A stretch of 64,000 nucleotides of DNA, taken from contig CM077667.1 in the NCBI GenBank assembly GCA_039707655.1, positions 413,459,409 through 413,523,408 of the forward strand, in the 5' to 3' direction. The notes below the pieces were generated by a model, which was not told the origin of the DNA, searched no databases, and was given only the letters and a program-made list of their open reading frames with translations. The stretch's first letter is position 1. Every line of letters begins with the position of its first letter. Below are positions 55,521 through 64,000 of this stretch, in pieces. This DNA is from Elymus sibiricus (taxonomy: Eukaryota > Streptophyta > Magnoliopsida > Poales > Poaceae). The translations under genes and the position numbers were made by a program.

Positions 55521-56176
55521 TTCTTGAACTTTGCCGTGTTCTGCACCATCAACACTTGATGCATGCCTTTCTTGATATCCTGCTCTGCCACTTTTAGCAT
55601 CACATGCAATTCAATGAGCTTCTTTTCCATGCCGTGCATATGGTAGTTCGAGATGAACGTCCCATAGCTGGCCGAAAGAGAAGCCAAAATTGTATCCGTA
55701 GACAATTCGTCCCCAAGTGGGAAGCCTAACCGATCCAAAGTTTGCATGTATCTGATCATCTTGACCACATGCGGGCTGAGTGGGTCACCCTTTTTCAGCT
55801 TACAATCCATCAAGGATCGCCAGACGTTGAACCTTCCGGTCCTTGCCTGCATCTGAAACATGCTCTTAAGGTTCTCGATCATATCGAAAGCCTCAACATT
55901 TTTGAAATGCTGCAGCAAATTGGGCTCCATACAAGCCAGCATGAGACAATTGATCTCGGTTGATTCATCAACGAGTTTCTGATGGGCATTCCTGGCCGTG
56001 GCATTAGCATTCTCGGCAGGTTCCTTTGGAAGGGGTTCCTCTAGAACATGTTCCTTTTTATCATGCCTGAGAACAATTCTTAGATTTCTATACAAGGTGG
56101 TAAAGTTTGTTCCATTCAGTTTATCCTTTTCCAGGATTGATTTCAATGAAAAACTGGGTTGAGTAGGTGGTGCCAT
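55514..56176 (-). pseudogene. Copia gag N-terminal part
   Basis: 220 residues from ATG 56176. It shows the Copia gag pattern: FSLKSILEKDKLNGTNFTTL (the usual W after T/F is absent), then NVEAFDMIENLKSMFQMQAR, then PLSPHVVKMIRYMQTLDRLG. The element order on the minus strand (gag, PR, INT, RT, RH) is complete, but each join carries a lesion. Confidence 0.85.
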
Positions 56177-56700
56177 TGATCTACAACAGAAATATGCAAA
56201 ACACTAAGACATGTATTCATAAAGAGTAATTCAAATTAAAGATTTTAATAAGAACATTACTCCCACTAAAATCAACATCCCTCCGTTGTTCTTAGCGATT
56301 CAAGATCCAAGATTCACATGTCAACTAGTGAGCTTTTGCATCATCGCTAGAAGACTAGATCACTCCGTAAGCAACACTTGCTAATCGTATCTCTATACGA
56401 CTCTTGTTTGTTGGGTACATCTCATGCCACACCAACTCTAATGCCTCGAGGCCCAAAACTGTTTTGATGGCGACAGGTTAACCAATGCTTCGCTCGTAAG
56501 TGTCCGACACAAACATACCATGTTAAGGAGAATTAGTTGCACCCTAATTTTATAGGCCCACCACTAAAACTACTTAACATGTGATGGTGCAACAATTGGG
56601 GAGGCAATTTTACTTGTCATTCTTTGAGGGATCACCCTACTTAAAACATCTATCATGCAAAAGAAGGGCGCATAAAAGGGATAAACTTTCACATGCAGTT

Positions 56701-56753
<53 letters not shown>

Positions 56754-57500
56754 TACGGTATAGCCCTTTCATTAAAGCATGGTGATCTCCATCTCCACGT
56801 GCGCTGCATGACCATGGTGATCTCCATCTACATGCATGGTTGCCCTTGTGGTGATCTCCATCTCCACGCCATGATGTCAACCGCCAAGTGTTACATAAGA
56901 TACTATGCTATTACAAACTAATAGCTATGAGAATAAATTACATTACAAGGCATCTCATGTTGACACGCAGCTCATTAATACCATAATAGGACAACCATAT
57001 GGCTACAACCGATTGCCGCACTCACGACATGATGGTCATGATATAATAATTTACAAGCAACATTCATGGGCTATACCAAATCACAAGCATTCCATGCAAA
57101 AACAAGTCAGACGTTCTACCGCCGAAAATAAAACCATCCCAAACTCTATTTTCCAAGAGGATTTTGACCTCAAACAATTTGCCATAAGTGGCTGTAAGTC
57201 AAATGCATCTTTTCGTTCCCTTCAGTTTGACAGGTCGTGGAGCAAAAATGGAGTTCGTATGCAAAAGTTATGCCCATTTTACCTAGACTGCTCCAACAGA
57301 TTTCAGCACCGTGGAAATCACATTTCCACGGTGTCGATCTTTGTTTCGGTTCGATCAATCTCATTGATCTTCGCGTGCTGCATCTAGATTTATGTTCCAC
57401 TATCTACCCTGATGGCGGAAACCGACTGGTAGGGGTAATTCCTGTCACGACCTTTGCAGCACGATCACGGAAGCAAGATCACGAAACCAACCTTCAACAC
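56177..57500. other. Noncoding stretch upstream of the Copia gag
   Basis: No coding region. Contains a (TA)n(TG)20 microsatellite (56697-56752), three copies of TGGTGATCTCCATCT (56783-56870) and a perfect hairpin at 57307-57333. It is probably the 5' untranslated region and/or part of the 5' LTR of the Copia relic. I could not find a tRNA-Met PBS, so the LTR border is not placed. It is cut by LTR E at 57501. Confidence 0.55.
56697..56752. repeat. (TA)n(TG)20 microsatellite
   Basis: Alternating TA followed by about 20 TG dinucleotides. Long frames across it are artefacts. Confidence 0.97.
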
Positions 57501-59056
57501 TGATACTTGTGATCTGCGTTGGGTTTTTCGTGAAGAGGAACGGGTAATTGCAGAACAAAGTGGGTAAGTATTTACCTCTGTTATGAAACCAAGGTTTATC
57601 GAACTAATAGGAATATCAATCCTCAACCGTCTTTAGCGGTTGCACACAAATGAACAAACAACTTGCACCCAACGCGGGCAAGAGGGTTGTCAATCCCCTT
57701 GATCTCGTTATTTGCAAGCAAATGAGTTGTGTAGATAATTGTTGATAAATATAAATTGCAAAATAAATAAAAAGTAAATAAAGGCAGCGAGGTAATAATA
57801 GTGTTTGCAAATATATATAAGTGAATAGACCCGGGGGCCATAGTGTTCCCTAGCGGCATCTCTCATGTAGGCAGCATACGGTGGGTAACAAATTACTGTT
57901 GGGCAATTGATAGAAAAGCGGATAGTTATGCGATTTTCACGACAATGATCATGTGTATATAGGCATCACGTCCATAAACAAATAGGCCGACTCCTGCCTA
58001 CACCTATTACTATTACTCCACTCATCGACCGCTATCCAACATGCATCAAGAGTATTAAGTAAAACAGAGTAATGCATGGAGTACGATGCCATGATGTAGA
58101 CAAAGTAAACTCAAGCAATATGAATGAAGCCCATCATGTTATCCTTAGTAGAAACAACACAAAGACGCATCTTGTCCCCTACTTTCTCACTAGGATATAG
58201 AAACTCGTCAGGTTGAACCTACCACAACGCACCACTCCCACCGGTGAAATATCAATCTACTTGGCCAAAGCACATCAATAGATCGGAGAGCATTACGAAG
58301 CTATAATGATCATGCAATTAAGAGACAATATATATCAGAGGTATCTCAAATACTTTTCATGAATAATCTGAACATAAACCCACAATTCATCGGATCCCAA
58401 CAAACACACGGCACAATAGGATTACATCGAATAGATCAAAGCGAAGATGCGATGACCATTGTATTGAAGAACAAGAGATAGATAGATTGCCATCTAGGTA
58501 CTAGCTATGGACCCGTAGGTCTGTGGTGAACTACTCACACATCATCATGAGGGCAGCAAGGTTGATGAAGGGGCCCTCCGTGGTCGATCCCCCCTCCGGC
58601 AGGGTGCCAAAACGGAGCTCCAGATGGCCTCGCGGCGGAACAGAGACTTGCGGCGGCGGAAAAAGGGTTTCGGGACTGCTTCTGGGTTTTTTGCAATATT
58701 AGAGAATTTATAGGCCAGAGAGGGGCGTCGGGAGAGCCACGAGGGGGTCACCACATGTCAGGGCGTGCCCTGATGTGTGGTGGGACCCTCGTGTGCCTCG
58801 CGGCCTCCCTCCAAAGCTTCCAGGTCTTCTTATAGTCCATAAAAAATCATCAAAAAGTTTCATGGCGACTGGACTTCGTTTGGTAATGTAAACCTAAAAA
58901 GTAAAAAACATGCAGAAAACAACAACTGGCACTGGGTCAATAGGTTAGTGCTCAAAAATATTTTAAATTTGTAAATAAAAACCCCAAAAGTATCCTACAA
59001 TGATAATATATCAGCATGGAACAATAAAAAATTATAGATACGTTGTAGACGTATCA
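57501..59056 (-). repeat. Athila-like LTR E (3' LTR)
   Basis: 1556 bp. In minus orientation it starts TGATACGTCTACAACG and ends ACAAGTATCA. The PPT AAGCTTGGGGATGCT adjoins at 59057-59071. The 5' flank AACAC (57496-57500) would be the TSD; the partner is outside the window. Confidence 0.87.
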
Positions 59057-61886
59057 AGCATCCCCAAGCTTAATTCCTGCTCGTCCTCGAGTAAGTAAAT
59101 GATAAAAAAATTGAATGGACATGCTATCCATTATGTAATCTTATGCGTGTATGCCCATTGAGAAAAGATGAATCAATAAATATTAACACATCAATATTAA
59201 AAGTGTAAGAAGCAAAATCATTAATCCTTACAAGTATACGATCCTTAAGAAATATTTACCCCCCCCCCATTCATCTTATTATATTAGCAAGGCATGGCTC
59301 CATCTTCACCAATTTAATACAAATGTTAAGCACCACGGTGTCCAAGTTAGGCAATTGGATCGTACTTTTTCAATATGCATCAACTTTTTATTCTTCACGC
59401 AATACATGAGCATGAGCCATTGGACATAGCATTTAGGTGGAATAGAGTATGGTGGTAGATATCAAAGGGGTAAAAAGTGGAGAAGATAGTCTCACATCAA
59501 CTAGGCGTACCAACGGGCTATGGAGATGCCCATCGATAGATGTCAATGCGAGGAGTAGGGATTGCCATGCAAATGATGCACCAGAGCTATAAGTGTATGA
59601 AAGCTCAAATGAAGCTAAGTGGGGTGTGCATCCAACTTGCTTAATCATGAAGACCTCGGGCATTTGAGGAAGCCCGTCATAGGAATATACAAGCCAAGTT
59701 TGCAATAATGACTAGGTAATTCTCACTATCATATGGAAGTGACATATCATGAGACTCTCTACATGAAGAGCATGGTGCCACTTTCAGTCACAAGTGTGGT
59801 AAAAGATAGTAGCAAAGTCCCTTCTCTCATTTTCTCTCATTTTTTATATGGTGGGCTCATTTGGCCTCCCCCATCTTTATTTTTCGTCCAGAGTCTCATC
59901 TCGACTTATGGGAGAATCATCGTATCCATCATTCTTTCCTCGCTGGGACAATGCTCTAATAATGATGATCATCACACTTTTATTTACTTACAACTCAATA
60001 TGGAGAACTGATATGAAGATATGACTATGTATGAATGCCTCTGGCAGTGTACTAGGATGTGCAATGATCTAGCATGACATGTATCAAAAATATGATGAAC
60101 GGTGGCTTTACCACAAATACTATGTCAGCTCTATATGATCATGCAAAGCAATATGACGATGAACAAACTAGTCATGTGAAGTGACGATGGAATTTGCATG
60201 GAAATATATCTCGGAATGGTTATGGAAATGCCATGATAGGTAGGTATGGTGGCTATTTTGAGGAAGATATAATAAGGCTTATGTGCAACAGAGCGTGTCA
60301 TGTCACGGGGTTTGGATGCACCGGCGAAAGTTGCACCGATCCTCGAGGTGAGAATGGGCAATGCACACACCGAAGAGGCTAGCAAATATGAGAAGGCCAG
60401 ATTGCGTATGTCCATGGTTTCACATTAGTCATAAAGAACTCATATACTTATTGCAAAGTTTTATTAATTTATCATAGATCAAAGTACTACTCGCATGCCT
60501 CGAGGGAAGAGGTTGGTAGGAGTGAACCATCGCGCGCTTCCGACCCGAAACAACACTAGGATTTCAAAGAGGAATAGAAATGCTCACACATCATAACCAT
60601 GCCTCTTTAATTTTTGGATGAACAAAAAGGTCAATCTTTCTTAATATTGACACTTCTACGGATTATCAATTATGAACTCACACCTATTTCATATTATCAT
60701 ATCAATATCATTTATCCCCAATTTCTCTATGTTTGCTAGTTGATGGTTTTGATTATCACTTATTTAATACCTAATATTTTTGAACTATTCTTATGACCCA
60801 TGCAAATTACCATCACTATTTATTAACTCTCAAACAAATATAAGTGAAGAACGAGAGTGAAATCATTTCTATAAAATCTACACGCCACCGTGCTAAAAAA
60901 GATATAAGTGAAGTACTAGAGCAACTGCTAAGCTCAAAAGATATAAGTGAAGCACATAGAGTATTCTAACAAATTATGATGAAAGTGTGTCTCTCTTAAA
61001 TAGGTGTGTCCAGCAAACAATGATTATGGCAAACTAAAAGTAAAAGCAAACAAAAGAAACAACGCTCCAAGCAAAACTCATATCATGTGACGAATAAAAA
61101 TATAGCTTCAAGTGACATACCGATGGATTGAGACGAAAGAGGGGATGCCTTCCGGGCATCCCCAAGCTTAGACGCTTGAATATCCTTTAAAATAGTACCT
61201 TGGGGTGCCTTGGGCATCCCCAAGCTTAGGCTCTTACTACTCCTTATTCCGTGGTCCATCGTGACAACACCCAAAACTTGAAAACTTCAATCACACAAAA
61301 CTCAACAAAACTTCGTGAGATCCGTTAGTATAATAAACATATTGCATACTTTAGGTACTGTTATAAATTGATTATAATTTCATAATTGCATAATAGTTAC
61401 TGTATTCTAACTTCTCCATGGCTTATACCCCCCGATACAACCCATAGCATAATCAAAATAAGCAACTATGCAAGCAAAAACAGAATCTGTCTAAAACAGA
61501 ACAGTCTGTAGCAATCTGTAGAGAAGCTATACTTGTGTAACTCTAAGAATTCTGAACAATTAGGAAAACGTCAATTTTTTTTATAGCAACACTGTGTAGA
61601 AATTTCAGATCATTATCACGCTCTAGTAAAAAGCGAAAATTCCTGTACTGGAGTCAAAAGTTTCTGTTTTGTATCAGCATCGATTCTACTCATCTTGTGA
61701 GTCATCCCAAAGGCTTTACTTGGCACAAACACTAATTTAAACACAAAAACATAATAATTACAGAGGCAATAATCATGTTATCAAAAATAAACAGAAAGTT
61801 TATAGCAAAAATTTAAAGATAACTATTGGGTTGCCTCCCAACAAGCGCTATTGTTTTGTGCCCCTAGCTAGGCATATTGCATTATT

Positions 61887-62291
61887 TCAAGTATTGTCAT
61901 CTTTGACACTCCACCCATAAGTGGATCTCATGATTGATTCATAAGGTGGTTTAAGTCTTTTTCTAGGTAAGTGTTCCATCCTTTTCTTTAATGGGAATTT
62001 GAACCTTATGTTTCCCTCTTTCATGTGAATAATTGCACCTATAGTTCGTAGGGAAGGTCTACCAAGTATTATGGGACAAGTAGGATTGCAATCAATATCA
62101 AGCACAATTAAATCTACAGGCACATAATTTTTATTTGCAATAATAAGCACATCATTAATTCTACCTAGAGGTTTCTTAATGGTAGAATCCACAAGATGCA
62201 AGTTAAGGGAACAATCTTCAATATTAGTGAGACCAAGCACATCACAAAGAGTTTTTGAAATAGTTGAAACACTAGCACCAAGGTCACACAA
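61887..62291 (-). pseudogene. Retroviral-type aspartic protease of element E
   Basis: 134 residues. The motif LGASVSTISKTL near the N-terminus (in CDLGASVS) is the Athila-type variant of the D-T/S-G active site, and CPIILGRPSLRTIGAIIHM is the second conserved block. A stop just upstream (near 62338) separates it from the gag frame, so the join is broken. After it the frame ends at 61887 and no RT follows. Confidence 0.82.
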
Positions 62292-62549
62292 AGCATTGCA
62301 TTCATATTTATTTATCTTTATTTTGATAGTAGGTTCTCACTCATCATGCAATTTTCTAGGAATAGAAACTTCAAGCTCAAGTTTCATAAGCTTTGATCAT
62401 AGCTTCTACTATATGTTCGGTAAAAGCTTTATTTTGTTCATAAGCGTTGGGTGAGATAATAATGGAGTGCAACAAGGAAATACATTCCACTGAAGAGCAA
62501 TTATCATAATTAAATTCCTTGTAATCCAAAATAGTGGGCACATCACTAG

Positions 62550-63977
62550 TTAAAGTTTGACATCTCCAACCCCACGTTTTTCAGTTTTAGCATCAAAATC
62601 ATCACCCTCCAAGCAAACGGGACGCTTCTTAATTAAAGTTGACTCATCTCCAGTCCCTTTATCATTTATATTCAGAGAGGTAATTAAAGATTCAATAGGA
62701 TAAATACCAATCATTTTAAGATCTTTATCATGATTCCGATAAAAACCGGGTGGAAGAGCCTTTTCCAAGAATTCCCGCTTAGCTCTCAACTTAGTGGTCC
62801 TCTCCTTACTTTCATTAATATATATTTGTATAGATTTAATAGCATCATTAAAATCATGCTTGGGTGGCAAAGCCTTACTTTTAAGAGTTTCCACATCATG
62901 AGCAATTATATCCATGTTTTTAGCCAAAGTGTCAACTACATGCCATTTTTCTTCTACCATAGTGTTGAAAACCTTTTGAGAATTAATAAATTCTTTAATT
63001 GTGTTCTCAAGATCAGAGGGTATCCTATTAGCATTTGTAGAAGAATTTCCATAAGAATTACCATAAGGATTTCCATAGTTGTTGGAGGAATTACCGGGAT
63101 ATGGTCTAGAATTGAAGTTTTCTCTATAAGCATTATTATTGAAATTATTTCGCGAGACGAAGTTCACATCCATAGCATCATTATTTTGCTCAATAAAAGT
63201 AGACAAGGGCATAACATTGGGATCAACATGAGCACTTTTACTAGCAACCATATTCATAAGAGCATCCACATTTTCACTCAAAGTAGCAATTTCTTCAACA
63301 GAATTTACCTTCTTACCGGTTGGAGCCCTTTCGGTATGCCATTGAGAATAATTTGTCATGATGTTGTCCAGAAGTTTTGTGGCCTCTCCTAAGGTCACAT
63401 CCATGAAGGTACCACCTGCAGCAGAATCTAGAAGATTTCTAGACACAAAGTTTAGTACAACATAGAAGTTTTGGATAATCATCCACAAGTTTAAGCCATG
63501 AGTTGGACAATTTCTTATCATCAATTTCATTCTCTCCCAAGCTTGTGCAACATGCTCTTGATCTTGCTGTTTAAAATTCATTATTTGATTTCTAAGGGAT
63601 ATAATCTTAGCAGGAGGAAAATACTTGGCAATAAAAGCATCTTTACACTTATCCCATGTTCCAATACTATTACGAGGTAAAGATGAAAACCAAGACTTGG
63701 ATTTATCTCTTAGTGAAAAAGGAAATAATTTAAATTTCACAATATCATTATCCATATCCTTTTTATTTTGCATGTCACAAAATTCAACAAAAGTATTAAG
63801 ATGTGACGCGGGATCCTCATTAGGACTTACCAAAAATTGAGCTTTCATGACAAGATTTAGCAATGCAGCATTAATATCAAAAGCTTCCGCACTAGTGGCG
63901 GGTGGTATATGTGTACTAATAAAATGATTATTATTATTATTTGAGAAGTCACACAACTTAGTAGTATCTTGAGCCAT
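62550..63977 (-). CDS. Gag protein of Athila-like element E
   Basis: 475 residues from ATG 63977, 23 bp from the window edge. The gag core spans about 45-185: SPNEDPASHLNTFVEFCDM, KLFPFSLRDKSKSWFSSLP, WDKCKDAFIAKYFPPAKI and QEHVAQAWERMKLMIRNCP. It corresponds to Retrotrans_gag (PF03732). An Asn/Tyr/Gly-rich stretch (around 295-325) follows, then a coiled-coil-like region (WHVVDTLAKNMDIIAHDVE). No zinc knuckle is seen. No stop or frameshift occurs within it. Confidence 0.88.
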   Translation of the reverse strand: MAQDTTKLCDFSNNNNNHFISTHIPPATSAEAFDINAALLNLVMKAQFLVSPNEDPASHLNTFVEFCDMQNKKDMDNDIVKFKLFPFSLRDKSKSWFSSLPRNSIGTWDKCKDAFIAKYFPPAKIISLRNQIMNFKQQDQEHVAQAWERMKLMIRNCPTHGLNLWMIIQNFYVVLNFVSRNLLDSAAGGTFMDVTLGEATKLLDNIMTNYSQWHTERAPTGKKVNSVEEIATLSENVDALMNMVASKSAHVDPNVMPLSTFIEQNNDAMDVNFVSRNNFNNNAYRENFNSRPYPGNSSNNYGNPYGNSYGNSSTNANRIPSDLENTIKEFINSQKVFNTMVEEKWHVVDTLAKNMDIIAHDVETLKSKALPPKHDFNDAIKSIQIYINESKERTTKLRAKREFLEKALPPGFYRNHDKDLKMIGIYPIESLITSLNINDKGTGDESTLIKKRPVCLEGDDFDAKTEKRGVGDVKL

Positions 63978-64000
63978 GGTGACCGAGCAAGCAAAGTAAC

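Larger units (their letters stand above)
57501..64000 (-). mobile_element. Athila-like Gypsy element E with gag and protease, 5' end outside window
   Basis: 3' LTR, then 59057-61886 noncoding, protease, gag with its start at 63977. No RT, RNase H or integrase lies between protease and the 3' LTR, so it is non-autonomous. The noncoding part repeats GCATCCCCAAGCTT at 61156 and 61214 and AAGTGAAGNAC-type motifs at 60840-60965, as in the A-B element. Confidence 0.85.

Noticed and set aside
56570..56880. Frames with poly-HT or poly-CV peptides
   Set aside because: Translation of the (TG)n microsatellite.

Overview
The window is intergenic DNA from a large grass genome, very probably a Triticeae species (wheat, barley, rye or Aegilops group). 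It consists almost entirely of nested LTR retrotransposons: Gypsy elements with a Tat-like layout, Athila-like Gypsy LTRs that begin TGATACGTCTCC, and Copia elements. A LINE relic and a small Harbinger-type MITE are also present. I see no convincing host gene, tRNA, rRNA or CRISPR array. Lineage and organism assignments rest on remembered family features, not on a search.

Layout. (1) 1-19176 is the right part of a minus-strand Tat-like Gypsy element. It carries gag, protease, RT, two RNase H domains and integrase on the minus strand, and an intron-containing antisense gene on the plus strand. It is split at 4400-12248 by a second, younger Tat-like element with TSD GCACG, which has no pol but keeps a gag-like ORF and its own antisense gene. 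(2) 19177-21536 is the 3' end of a plus-strand Athila-like element into which element 1 appears inserted. (3) 22506-40063 is a third, older Tat-like Gypsy (TSD AAAGT, minus strand) with a decayed pol and a plus-strand ORF that reads like a plant B3 domain. A non-autonomous Copia element (26986-35976, TSD CCACG) sits between its RNase H and integrase. That Copia element has gag, then a transposon-associated ORF where pol should be. (4) 40288-41995 is a LINE 3' fragment, 41999-42301 a MITE (TSD TAA), and 42454-43388 a truncated Copia LTR. (5) 43389-52648 is a scrambled cluster of Athila-like LTRs (A, B, C, D). (6) 52649-57500 is a degenerate minus-strand Copia gag-pol with its upstream noncoding part. 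(7) 57501-64000 is the left part of another minus-strand Athila-like element with gag and protease only.

How the parts work together. Each Tat-like element has convergent coding capacity: gag/pol from the primer-binding-site side and, from the polypurine-tract side, an antisense gene with a TATA-like sequence and spliceable introns where that end is visible. Coding regions are interrupted by stops and frameshifts, many explained by C-to-T changes, so current mobility would depend on proteins from elsewhere. LTR divergence counted by eye agrees with the nesting: about 7% for 22506-40063, about 1.6% for the Copia element inside it, and 5 differences in 546 bp for the innermost Tat-like element.

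The most notable observations are the antisense genes with candidate promoters (including the B3-like one), regularly spaced pairs of TCGGTGNNACCGA near-palindromes in the Copia element, and internally repeated polypurine-tract-like motifs in several families.
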